A stretch of DNA of 64,000 nucleotides from Callorhinus ursinus. Taxonomy: Eukaryota; Chordata; Mammalia; Carnivora; Otariidae. A program made the translations under genes and the position numbers. The stretch's first letter is position 1, and every line of letters starts with the position of its first letter. Positions 1 to 11,039 of the stretch are shown here, one piece after another. Where the stretch lies: assembly GCF_003265705.1 (NCBI RefSeq), contig NW_020312966.1:20132090-20196089 (forward strand), read 5' to 3'. The notes beneath the pieces were generated by a model. It worked only from the letters and a program-made list of their open reading frames with translations. It did not search any database and was not told where the DNA came from.

Positions 1-164
1 CAATCACCAACAGAAGAATCCACAGTCACTGACAGAATTTACCCTTGCCAGTAAATCGGGATTTCAAGTGACGGAGTACGCTAGCGGAATGAAGCCACCT
101 AAAGTTCCAGCCTCTGTTCGTGTGGCTGGGAAAAGACCTTCCTGAGAGCTCAGGTACCACCCCT

Positions 165-300
165 GCCTTTTGGGGATGTGCAAACGGAGGCCCAGAGAGG
201 GAAAGTGACTTGCCCAGGGTCACGCACTGAGTTCGGTTGAGGACTGGAAAATTGGCAATTCTGGATGCTCTGTCCTTGGGCCTTCCCACCACTTCCTGGT
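165..300 (-). repeat. MIR SINE fragment
   Basis: The stretch 'cggaggcccagagaggg...gtgacttgcccagggtcac' is the reverse complement of the MIR core, diverged as expected for this ancient tRNA-derived repeat. Confidence 0.85.
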
Positions 301-755
301 GACACAACAGCCAGGATTTTACTCAAGTGTCATTCCTGAGGTGAATAGGGAAAATTTAGCCCCTGTCCAGGCCCATTCTCTTTTTCCGGGTGGATCACAG
401 GCAGTAACGTCAGAAGCCTCACGAGGGATGCTGAAGAGCTAGTTGTGTAGTGGGCTTTTTTGGTTTGGTTGTCAGGAGTGCTGCTCTCCATGCATTAGCT
501 TAGAAACATCTCCGGAGGTTTAATAATCAGCTGTCCCAGGAACGCCGGCAGGACTGGCACATTCCCGGCCCACTGGTATATATGCTCCTGGGAATTCCTG
601 GCGTCCGGAGTCGTCAGTCCAGGGGAGGTCAGCCGACGTGTTTTCCTTCATTGATGAGATGACAGACAGTCCTTGGATTGTAACTCTGGAGCCTTGGCGT
701 GGGCCCAGAGTGAGTTAGATGTGTTTGTCTTTATTTTTAAAAAATTTTACATAAC

Positions 756-825
756 ATTTATATAAGATTTATATGAAATTTTTATATAATGTTTATATAA
801 GGTTTATATTAAATTTTTATAAATC
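756..825. repeat. AT-rich 35-bp tandem duplication
   Basis: Bases 756-790 are repeated at 791-825 with a few changes (for example A67/G102 of the unit, G75/T110). The unit is almost pure A/T (TTTATATAAG-GTTTATAT-AAATTTTTATA), and it can also form imperfect hairpins. Confidence 0.7.
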
Positions 826-1839
826 TTATATAGAACAGTCTAATTATAGGGAATGACGGGACAGTAGGTTGTTTTAGGGGACTATGTAAAAGCTGTTATC
901 TCTGGGAAACACGGAGGTGGTACCCAAAACCCTCGGTTACTATGACTTACTTGTATACTCCATGTGGTGTACTTTGTACAGTATCTGAAGCTGTTTCCTC
1001 ATTCTGAGTTAGATAAGCGACAGGCTGGGGAGGTGGGGGGAAGGCAGATCATATTTCTTGTCTGATCTGGGGAATTTTATATTCCTGAAGTCTATAATCA
1101 GGCACCGATGTTGATTGCTTATTTATTAAAACAAAGGTTGGTGGGGGGTGGAGGGGGAAGTGCCACAAAGTGAGAAGCATTCTAGGGCTAAGGTCTGAGC
1201 TTCACTTAAAAGCATGGGCTCCAGAGAAATGTAAATTCATTGGCTTAATTGGAAGAGAGTATTTATAGAAATTGAATGATCCAGTAAAACGAAAAGCCTG
1301 GCTTCTTTCATCTTCAGAAGCCCTCGTAAATGCCATTCTGGAAAGCTCTTGCATGCAGAGTGGACTTTGCCATCCATGTCTGGCCTCCTGGAGGTCAATA
1401 ACTTTGGCCAAGCCCTATCACTTGACTGGTATTTACTAAGTACTTAGGGGTGTACGTGCGTGTCTGTGTGTGGGGGGGGGTGGGTTTGGCTTTGAATTGT
1501 GCTGAAAGCATGTAAAGAAAAAAGATGTTCAGGTACACCAAAGTTTTCTCATTGATGATATAGTTAATTTTATTTCAAGAGCTATTATAAAGGAACTTGA
1601 TAAGAAGGTACGCTTGAAAAACTTGCTCTCAAGCCTGTTTCCCAACCCCTACCCCAAACTTTCCTTCTGTGCCTTTTATGGGTCATCATTTCCCTTAGTT
1701 TGTTGTGAATTCATCCACTGTTTAATGCAAATTTGAAAAATGAAATATTTTTTACTTTCTTTCTTAGAAAAAGATAACTATATGTTCTTTTCCACCTCCT
1801 TCTTACATTTAGTGATGCGCTTTAATGAGCTTTCCAGAA

Positions 1840-2480
1840 CATGCAGAACTGCCTGGTATTTTTCATCTTCCATTGTATGGTTGTGCCATTGTTACTAAAT
1901 CAATCTCCTGTGAATAGACTGTTGGATTCTGTCAACCGTCAGCTGTTACGAACAGAGTGGCACGTATATCAGTTCCTACAGGCGCAGGTGTATTTGTATG
2001 GTCGTTTACTGCAAGATGGATCGGAATTCTGGCCAGAGGATGTATGCACATGAATTTGGGGTGGTGTTGATTCCTTAAGATTGTTTCATTTTGCACTCCT
2101 ACCAACAACTTAGGAGAGCTTCACCAACAGAGGGGGGTCATCCCCCTTTTGTTTTTTGCCAATCAGATATGCAAAATAGAATATTGATACGGTTTGGATG
2201 TGCATGCTTTTTCAGTATGAGATTGGACATCTGCTATGTGTAAAGACCGCTGGTAGTCGTGTATGTGAACTGTGTGTTCCTGTACTTAGCCTTCTATTGG
2301 CTTGTTGATCTTTTTCTTACTGATCTGCAGGGCTCTTTATATACTAGGGAGGTTAATTAGCTCTAAGTCCATGATATGATCCCCAAATATTGTTCTCCGT
2401 TAGTCATTTTCTTAGTCTTTGAGGTTTTATGTGCCCCATACAGTGATTTTCATGTTAGCAGAGTTTTTCCATTTTCTTTC
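1840..2480 (-). repeat. Old LINE-1 (L1M) fragment, antisense
   Basis: The plus strand reads like the antisense of an L1 ORF2 3' region ('cactcctaccaacaa', 'ttgccaatcagatatg', 'tattggcttgttgatctttttcttactgat', 'ctctttatatactagggaggttaat'). It is highly diverged and borders are approximate. Open frames here are antisense L1 shadows. Confidence 0.75.
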
Positions 2481-3068
2481 TTTTATAGCTTCCAGACTTG
2501 GAGTCCGTCAGAAAGCACTCTCCTCTATGCCCCTCCCACACACACATACAGAAGGTGACCTTTTTTTTTTTTTGGCAGAATTTCTGTATTTTTTTTTTTA
2601 CATTTAAATGTTTGCACCATTTGAGGTTTATCCTCCACTCTGTAAAATACGATTCAGTATGATTTTTTTTTTCTAGCTATCTCAGTTGCCCTAACCCCTG
2701 AGTTAAAAAGCCCACCTTTGCCTCTCCTTAGATGCCACATTATAAAATAAACGTTTTATAAATGAAAAATAGCCACTATTCCCTTGTGAAACAAACCATG
2801 CATGAACATTCTTTGGGAAGAATGTTTAGGTCCTTGTCTTAAGGCAGCTCTCCCATTTTCCCCTCCAAGGTGACGTTTACTCACGAGCGAATGAGTGATG
2901 TTAACTGAACCCATCTGCTTCTCTCTAGGGGAACGATACAATTTTGCCTCCTGGGCATCTCAAGATTTAACCCAAGACAATGTGTCATTTCACTCAAAGT
3001 AATTTGTCTCTTTATCACAAGCCTGAAACAGGGCAGAAACATTTCTTGATACCACTCAAGAATCACAC

Positions 3069-3248
3069 AAAGGTTCTCGAAGGGTGGTTCCCAGAGCAGC
3101 AGCCTCAGCGTCACCTGGGAGCTTGTCAGAAAGGCACATTGCCATCCTCCACCTACAGATCAGAGGGCCTGTCTGGTGGCATCCGACAGTCAGCATGTAA
3201 CCAGCCCTCCAGGTGATTCTGAGCTGGCCCAGGTTGGAGACCCGTGGC
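3069..3248 (+). repeat. MER20-like hAT MITE
   Basis: It starts 'ggttctcgaagggtggttcccagagcagcagcctcagcgtcacctgggagcttgt' style and ends with the inverted counterpart 'ccaggtgattctgag...ggttggagac', as in MER20-type non-autonomous hAT elements. Confidence 0.75.
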
Positions 3249-3796
3249 CTTCCAAGTTCTATTTCATCTCCTGATGGAGACCTACAGCCCTACAGTGCTG
3301 CCCTCCTGATGGATGCGGTTGGGTCCTTCTCTTCTTGATATGGAAACATGTAACAACCAGCACCAAACAACTGTCTCTTCTTTGACCATGGTATTCTTCG
3401 AGTAGAAAACTTCCCTGGGTTTTTCCAGAAGTCACAAAGATATCTCACTAGTGCTTTGGACTAGAACATCTTACATCCGAAATTCTGCGATTGGGTCAGT
3501 GATTCCCTTTGTCCTATTAAAAAAAAAAAAAAAACCAGCAGCAAAACTGGTTTCTGTTATATGCTAGAAAGTTTTGTAGCCTCGAAGACGTCTTCCCTCT
3601 ACAAAAGCATCATTGTTCCTTGTCATCCTTTGCCCCTCTTCCTTAAAAAATAATTTGATATCTGAACAGAATGCATCTTTGCTTCTGATGACTGTTAGCC
3701 ACACCATAATTGGGCTTCTATTTGGCAGGTGAAGGCGGACTCACCATAAACAGCAGTACCCTCTGGGCCTAATTTCCAACCAGGGTTCAGCCAAGA

Positions 3797-3955
3797 GCAG
3801 CAGTTCGAAACTCTGCGGGACATTAGAATCAGCTGGGTAGCTTTTAGAAACCCTGCTTCCCCGGCCACACCCAGGCACCTAAACCAGGATCTCAAGGGTG
3901 GGACCCAGGCATCACTTTTAAAAGTTTCCTACTCGATTCCCCTGTGTACCCCTCC
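3797..3955 (+). repeat. MER5A-like hAT MITE
   Basis: 'gcagttcgaaactctgcgggacattagaatcagctggg' and 'gtgggacccaggcatcacttttaaaag' are MER5A-type motifs. The 3' terminal inverted repeat is degraded. Confidence 0.75.
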
Positions 3956-3959
3956 CAGC

Positions 3960-6366
3960 TGGAGAAGCAGGACTCACGCACTTGTCTTAAAGTGATTTTG
4001 GTTGTAACAGCAAGAACCGTAACGGAGCAGACACCGCGTGCCAGAAAGCTGTCCCGAAAACGGCAAATGCGATCAGAACGAGACCTTTGTAGTTGAAATA
4101 GCAACTTACTTGAAACCGAAATCACCTCCCTTTTGGATGACTTCCTCACCTTCTGAAGAACCCGTGTTGAGGCAAGCTTTCCTCTCTGCATCCTCTGTAT
4201 TTCAATATAGTAGTCTTGCCGATTTTGTTAGCTGCAGGGAAAGGGACAGGGGCGCCGGGGGCGGGGGGAGGGGTGTCAGGACTGGGTTGTCCCACTGGCT
4301 GTGCTTTGATGCATTAAGCAGATGGATTCAAACCTTCTCTTGGAAACTTTCGACCCCCAGCAGCTTCTGCTATCTAAGCTGCGAGCCTTGTTAGAACTTT
4401 CCCCACCTTTTTTGCTGTCAGATACTGTTTTGTCCACAGCAATAGGGTAACAGTCCTTCCTAGCAGCCCGTGATTCTATTAACCGACCCCTGCTGTACAG
4501 GTTTCCTCATAGCAAGTCATAGTTGGCTGGAAAGGGAGAGGAGGATGGAGTACAAAATTTTCTAAACATCCTGCTTTCCCTGAAGACAGGGCACTGCTCG
4601 TAAAAAAAAAAAAAAAAAGTGTACTTTCTCAGTGGCCCTGGGGCAAGGGTGTCCCAGCTGCTTTGACCAGGGTGCCATCTGGTCATAAACACTGTGGTCA
4701 TAGGGGTGGGGACAGAAAGAAAGTCTGTCGTCTCTTTTACAACCCCGGTCAACTCTAGAACCAGACTCTTAGGGACCCAGAGCTCACGGAAGGATCCAGG
4801 GGCGGAGGCGTGCCTTGGCCACACCTCAGGATGAGCTGAGAAGGAGCTTCTGTGTTTGGCTACAAGCTAAGTCACACGTCCAGAGACTTTCAGTATGAGG
4901 TTTTTCCTCAGGATTCCATGATAGTTTTTGAAGTAGATTTCCCTTACCTTATGTTGGTAACTAATCAAGTACAGATTTCCGGTGAATTTAACACTTTCCA
5001 GGTTCTGGTCGGAACACCCTGGGGCAGGGCATCTTGCTCCGAGATGGTAGGCGCACGTGACCAAGAGGTAAACTGTACTGGCGGGCGAGGCTTCCCGAGA
5101 CTCTCAGGGGTATTTCTGGTCTTCTATACACCTGGTACAATGAGGAAGCTCGGGCCCAGGAAGGCTCTGTGTCTTGCCATTCCTCCACAGCCTGACAGTT
5201 GAAAAAAGGGTGTTTTTTTTTTTTAAGTTCTATTTTGCAAACTGACAAAAAGAATTATATAATATGATGGAAATAACACGCATTTTAATGTATCTGTTCC
5301 TGTAGTTTCTTATTTTACTCACCTTTATAAACCGCTCTGAGAGTATCGTCATAAAGAACGTTCTTCTAAACTGGAAGGTAATTCAGACAGTCCTCTTTTC
5401 CTCCCTGATTTTTATGAAGTCACTGCCTACACATGCAGTTTTAGTGAGTAATACAATCAGCGTATGAATACAAATAGAAATAGATTTTGTAAAAGATTGT
5501 CAGTCCATTAGTTGAGAAAAGTGCCAAGGTAATTACAAGATTCATTAATCATATGATTAATAAAACTATCAAGGTTTTCTTTTGGATTGCTTAATTTTAT
5601 TTTATAAGCTGATGTTCTCAGATCAGTAAATGCCAAATGATCTGTAGAGATCTTGGTTTTATTTATCACACGGGTAAGCATTCGTTATTTTTTTTTAGTA
5701 AGTAGGTACTTATTTTGCATTCATAATGATTAACTGCAAAATAGTTAACACCGGCAAAAGGAAACTCTAGATGGATTCTCAGGTGAGACCTCCGTGGCGC
5801 CCTTTGAGGTTCGTTTGGGGTCATTCATCAAGAAAGTGATGCATTTCAAGTTTGTGAACTCACTTTGCCCCCAGGTGAGCTTTCCAGGTGGAGAGCCAGC
5901 GGGAGGAGGGGCCCTGGGAGGATCTGATGCATGTGGGGCTTCAGAGATGAAGAGAGTTTCTTGTTGGTGCACTCCCCACCCCTTGCCTACCTCTGGAAGT
6001 AAGTGTAGATGAGGGAGAAATTGTTCTCCAAGGTGTCAGGTTCACGTGGACTGCTTTTGGAGATCCTTAGATCTCTCTTTAGTTTCCCAGTTAACAAGTA
6101 GCAATTGAGGTAACATCTGATGCCTGGAATGATTCTAAGGTATATAGGCTGGAGGAGGAAGAGGTAAATGAGCAAGGAGAAAACCCACCTGTAAAAAGGA
6201 GGCAGGCCATCAGAGTGGCCACCTCGCTGGACCTGCCACTCAGTCGTGCCCCCCAAGAGAGCCTCATTGTCTCCATGTGCGCTTAAGACCTATTCAGATC
6301 AACCGTTTCCTGTAATCATGAGGCTGCCGGATAGACTCAGCTCGATAAACTTTATAGTTTGTTATT
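3960..6366. other. Intron 1 stretch with no recognised content
   Basis: About 2.4 kb of single-copy-looking intronic DNA. It contains an A-run (about 4603-4618) and AT-rich parts (5250-5740). Short frames on both strands (for example around 4038-4394 and 4852-5202) have no similarity I know and no splice or start context. Confidence 0.5.
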
Positions 6367-6390
6367 GTTTTTTTTTAAAGATTGATTGAT

Positions 6391-6423
<33 letters not shown>

Positions 6424-6576
6424 CATGAGCAGGGGGTGGGGAGAAAGAAAATCCCAAGCAGACTCCCTGCAGAGCATGGAGCCGGACGTGGGGCTCGATC
6501 TTCCAACCCTGAGATCATGATCCGAGCTGAAACCAAGAGTCAGACGCTCCACCGACTGAGCCACCCAGGCGCCCCT
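6367..6576 (-). mobile_element. Can-SINE, minus strand
   Basis: Reverse complement of the tRNA-derived carnivore SINE: poly-T, AGATTGATT repeats, a (GA)n tract at 6398-6423, the body, and a head ending 'gactgagccacccaggcgcccc'. It belongs to the older 'gagtcagacgctc' subtype. Confidence 0.95.
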
Positions 6577-7205
6577 GTTACTAATTTTTTTATTAGTAAA
6601 GGTTAGCATTATCATCATCCCTTTCCTATAGAACACTAGCCTAGCATTTTTTTCAAAACTCGTTTAAAGAACATTTTTCTTTGTCTACTTGTTCACTTAA
6701 TTCATTATTACCCAGTTTGTGTATCTTCAAAGCTACTGTACCACCACCGCTCCATCCTACATCTTTCATAGCATTTATTCCTGGTATGTTTTCAAGGTCT
6801 TCTTACGTGCATTTGGAAAATGAACATGATTTCATACACATTCAGTAGCAGTCCCAGCCGTAGACCTTTCTAGTCTGATTTTTCTTCTCTGCGTCAAAGG
6901 TAGTGGCTCCTTAAAAAGTAGAAAAAAGCCAAGACCTTGGTCTGAACGTTTAGCGTGTAAGTCAGAGGCTCCCCAGGCATGATCTCTATCAGAATGTTGG
7001 CCCAGTTAGTCCAACAGGGAGTTAACGTCTGATTCACGTATCAGAACCTGGGGAATCAAAATTGCGGGATGCAAGTGGAGGGATGTGACTCCTTTCAGAG
7101 GGTTGTACTGTTTCTGTTTTGATGGCGGTGTTGTTTTGCTGTGTAGACCAAGAGGATCCATCTTTGAGTTCCCAGGGTTGCGGGGCCTTTAAATCCTAGG
7201 TCAAT

Positions 7206-7391
7206 GGGGTGCCTGGGTGGCTCAGTCCTTAAGCTCTGCCTTCGGCTCAGGTCATGGTCCCAGGGTCCTGGGATCGAGCCCTGCATCAGGCTCCCTGCTC
7301 CACGGGAAGCCTGCTTCTCCCTCTCCCACTCCCCCTGCTTGTGTTTCCTCTCGCTGTGTCTTTCTGTCAAATAAATAAAATCTTTAAAAAT
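7206..7391 (+). mobile_element. Can-SINE, plus strand (young arctoid type)
   Basis: Head GGGGTGCCTGGGTGGCTC, 'ctgccttcggctcaggtc' body, 'cccactccccctgcttgtg' block, AATAAAATCTTT and a short A tail. A long minus-strand frame across it (7095-7532) is an artefact. Confidence 0.95.
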
Positions 7392-8385
7392 TGAAGCAGA
7401 AGCAGTAGGTACTAGTGCAGGACTCCTGGAAGCTACAGCAGCCCCTCCGTGGCCCTGCCTACCCTCCCAGCCTGGTCTGGCTCCTCTCCACACCCGCCTC
7501 CTAGACCATTTCCTCAGCCTCAGAAAGCTCATGGTGGTCCTGTTGGGAGGGAAATTTCTATTCCCTGGTGAATGTTGCTTTTTGACACAAGTTGAATTCT
7601 CATCTTAGGGCCAATCCATGTCTTTTCGGTATAACTTTACTCACGTGCCCAGCGTTCCATTCGGTCCTTGAAACTCTAGGAGATTTTTCAAAAATGGTCA
7701 TCAGCCTGTTGCTAAAACCTGGCCATGACAAAGAGGCCAAATTTGCTTCTGTGCGTGGCTGGTGCTTTTTTTTTTTAATATTCTTTTTCCCGGAAACAGG
7801 ATTCCAGGATGCCTCTCTGGAAGTTATTGGGAACAAAAACAAATAAGACAATGGAGGGTCCGTCATGTACCCCATCCTGGGTGTTGTAGGGTGCTTCGCC
7901 CACCTCCAGGATTGCTTAATCCTTTATAGACCATGTGGAGGATCATTTGAATTGGGGTCTAGGTCATATTTTCCAGTTGTTTGCTCTTCAGTGATCTAGC
8001 TCGGGAGAGCCCAGTGAGAGGAATGAACCCGCAGGGATTATCTGTGGGGACTCACTGATCCCAGGAACACCAGCTGTGAAAACCAACTATCACTCATACC
8101 AGTAGACGAAGAGACTAGTTTGCAATCCTCCTGTTACCCGTAGACTATGTTAAATACTGCTTCTGAATAGTCAGTGTATCTAAGGTCTGAGGTCACTATG
8201 TTAACATTAATTTTTTTTTTCATCAAAACTTTTCCTCCCCAGTACTTACTTATTTTGTACCTGGAAGTTTATACCTTTTAATCCCCTTCACTTGTATACT
8301 GATCTTTTTAAATGCAAAGAAATTTTCATCTTAACAAGTTGAAGGTTTGTTAGAGGACCCACTTTTCCTTAATTAAAATAATCTG

Positions 8386-8683
8386 CAGTTGACCCTGTGC
8401 AGGTCCATTAATATGCAGATTTTTCTTCAATAAATACAGTATGGTACTTTTAAGTGTATTTTCTCTTTCTGGTGATTTTTTTCCTTTTCTGGCGCTTTAT
8501 TGTCAGAGTGTAGTACATAATACACTTGATATACAGACTATGTATTAGCTCTTTATGTTAACAGGCTTCTGGTCAACAGTTGGCTATTAGTAGTTCAGTT
8601 TTGGAGGAATCAGAAGTTATATGCAATTTTTGGCTGTGCGACAAGGGGTCGGTGCCCCACCTCTTGTGTTCAAGGGTCAACTA
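8386..8683 (+). mobile_element. Tigger-type DNA transposon remnant (MER2-like)
   Basis: It begins CAGTTGACCCTGTGCAGG and ends GTTCAAGGGTCAACT, the inverted termini of MER2-like TcMar-Tigger elements. Internal 'ttcaataaatacagta', 'ttattgtcagagtgtagtacataatac' and 'ggtcaacagttggctattagtagtt' match the family. No transposase is present. Confidence 0.88.
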
Positions 8684-9062
8684 CATGAAAGTACATGGTA
8701 TTGGATAAATTTTAGTTTCTTCTCTAAAAATTTGGGAGTTAATTGAATTCTAGGGGAGTGTAGAGAAGTGATACTATAGAAACGACCACTAATTCTAGAA
8801 TCTGAAGGCTCCCACCCCCATTCCTTCCTTTCTTGCTGTCATCCATTCATTCTTTGACTGAACTTTGTCTTTTGCTGTTCTCCAGGGAGGCCCCCCGTTC
8901 CCTGACCCCCAGGAGCCCGCCATCTCAGAACTTCTCCTGGCCTGGCTGGCCCCCCCTCTCCCCACCTTTAACTTCTGGTTCCTCTGATTTCTCATCATTT
9001 CTTTGGTGCCTAGGCTGTTACTGTGTTTTTAACATGTGTTCCCTTTTTTATATTCTTTTTTC

Positions 9063-9266
9063 TTTTAAGATTTATCTATTTATTTATTTTAGTGAGAGAG
9101 AGCACACGAGCAGGGGGAGGGGGAGAGGGAGGGGGAGAGACTCTCAAGCAGACTCCCCACTAAGCACAGAGTCTAATGTGGGGCTCGATCTCACCGCCCT
9201 GGGTTCATGACCTGAGCCAAAATCAAGAGTTGACTGCGTAATGGACTGAGCCACCCAGGTGCCCCT
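9063..9266 (-). mobile_element. Can-SINE, minus strand
   Basis: Reverse-complement Can-SINE: TTTTAAGATTTATC tail side, a 'gcagggggagggggagaggg' purine block and the head 'gactgagccacccaggtgcccc'. Confidence 0.95.
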
Positions 9267-9324
9267 CCCATTGTTTATATTCTACTTTCACCAATTTAAA
9301 ATGAATGACAGAGATACTGTATTC

Positions 9325-9525
9325 TTTTTTTTTTTTTAAGATTTGATTTATTTATCTGACAGGGAGCAAGAGCACAAACCACAAGCAGGGGGAGAGGCAG
9401 AGGGAGAGGGAGAAGCAGGCTCCCCGCAGAGCAGGGAGCCCGACGTGGGGCTCCATCCCAGGACCCTGGGGTCGTGACCTGAGCCAAAGGCAGATGCATA
9501 ACCAACTGAGCCAGCCAGGTGCCCT
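9325..9525 (-). mobile_element. Can-SINE, minus strand, with target duplication
   Basis: Reverse-complement Can-SINE of the 'agcagggagcccgacgtggggctc' type. It is flanked by near-identical GAGATACTGTATTCT (9311) and GAGATACGTATTCT (9526), a target-site duplication with one indel. It lies only 58 bp from the preceding SINE. Confidence 0.95.
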
Positions 9526-9759
9526 GAGATACGTATTCTTGCACATCATCAGTAGAGGGTACTGACTTCCTCCACCCTTGGCTTCCCTCCTTACTGACAG
9601 ACTTTCTTCAAGGCCTTCCCTGGTTTTGTCTTTCCATAGGAGATCCTACTGCAAATGCTGTGCTGACTTGCTTTTTTGTCTTACTAGATAAAGCCAAAGA
9701 TGGGCCTCACCATAGAGTACTGCAGCTACATAGCGTTCTCTGGCACGCTTGTATGATAT

Positions 9760-10010
9760 AGAGTGGTTTACTTAATTATCCTCCTGTTAATGGACAATGG
9801 ACATTCAGGCTTGCTTTTTTTAACTCCCCCCGTTGAATAGAATGCTGTGACAGACATCCTGTATATGCCTCCCTGTGCACGTTTTTGTAGTGTTTCTCTA
9901 GGATAAATTGATTTCCAGAAGTACAATTTTGGGGTCAAAAGGACATGCATGTTTAAAATACTAATATTGCCAGATTGCCCTGCGGTTGTTGGTCACACAC
10001 CCGTACTTCT
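9760..10010 (-). repeat. Old LINE-1 (L1M) fragment, antisense
   Basis: 'cctgttaatggacaatggacattcaggcttg', 'tttctctaggataaattg' and 'aaaatactaatattgccagattgccct' are antisense L1M-type motifs. A related piece (10480-10560, 'actttttgccaatctgttgagtgaaaag') may be its continuation. Confidence 0.7.
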
Positions 10011-10798
10011 CTCTTCCCAGCTGACTCCTACTGGTTTACAATTTTTTCAGAGAATAGCACCCTATAATGACATCAACAGTGCAGTTGAAGATTCTTGTTT
10101 TCCTCCCCAATTGCTTTTTCTCTTTTCCTCTCTTTTCTGTGTTGCTTCTACTTTCCTACCTACGTCTTATGTGCGTATACTCATACTACATATGTAGTAC
10201 CCTAATTCTATTTAATAAGGTTTTCAACGTTTTAAAATTTTAGGTAAGGATACCATGTCCATTCTGTTGTGGGGGTTTTTGTTGTTACTCAGAATTTGTG
10301 TGATCTGTCCATGTTGATAACTATATCCTAGTACAAATTCTTGTTCATGCCTCCTTGGCATGTGTGCAAGAGTTTACGGTGCATACTGAGCAGTTGATGG
10401 TTTTCACTGAGTACGGATAAAACTTTTGTCCGGAGGGTTTACAACCCCCACCCCACCCACTAGGAAGGTGTAACAGTTGTGCCTGTTTGCAACACCTGCT
10501 ATTTTCAGACTTTGCACTTTTTGCCAATCTGTTGAGTGAAAAGATTCTTTTAATTTTACACTTTCCCAATTATATAGTTTAATATTTTGACCACTTAGTA
10601 CCCTCTTCTGGGACTCACCTGTTCCTGTCTTGTATCAATTTTTCTCTTGGGTTACAGTCCCTTTCCTTACCAGTGTCTACTAAATTCTTTTATCTTTTTG
10701 GATTATAATTCTTAAGAGGTTATGGGCATCGCACATATCTTCTAACCGGTGGCTTGACTTCGTTGTGGTCTTTTGATGACCAGAGTTGATTTTATTTC

Positions 10799-10986
10799 TT
10801 TTTAAAGATTTTATTTATTTATTTGACAGAGACGGACAGAGAGGGAACACAAGCAGGGGGAGTGGGAGAGGGAGAAGCAGGCTTCCCGAGGAGCAGGGAG
10901 CCCGACACGGGGCTAGATCCCAGGACCCTGGGGCCCTGACCTGAGCCGAAGGCAGACGCTTAATGACTGAGCCACCCAGGGGCCCC
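10799..10986 (-). mobile_element. Can-SINE, minus strand
   Basis: Young-type body ('gaacacaagcagggggagtggg') in reverse complement. The flanks 'agagttgatttta' and 'ggagttaatttta' look like a diverged target duplication. Confidence 0.94.
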
Positions 10987-11039
10987 CGGAGTTAATTTTA
11001 ATGTAGTTTTTCACATGTATGATCTGTACGTTTCTTTCT

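Noticed and set aside
6541..6576. tRNA genes at SINE heads (A- and B-box-like sequences)
   Set aside because: The heads are tRNA-derived but lack a cloverleaf with an acceptor stem and continue into SINE bodies; this holds for all copies.
7095..7532. 145-codon minus-strand open frame
   Set aside because: It runs through a Can-SINE in antisense and unrelated intron sequence. No known protein is resembled and the arginine/serine-rich composition comes from the SINE body.
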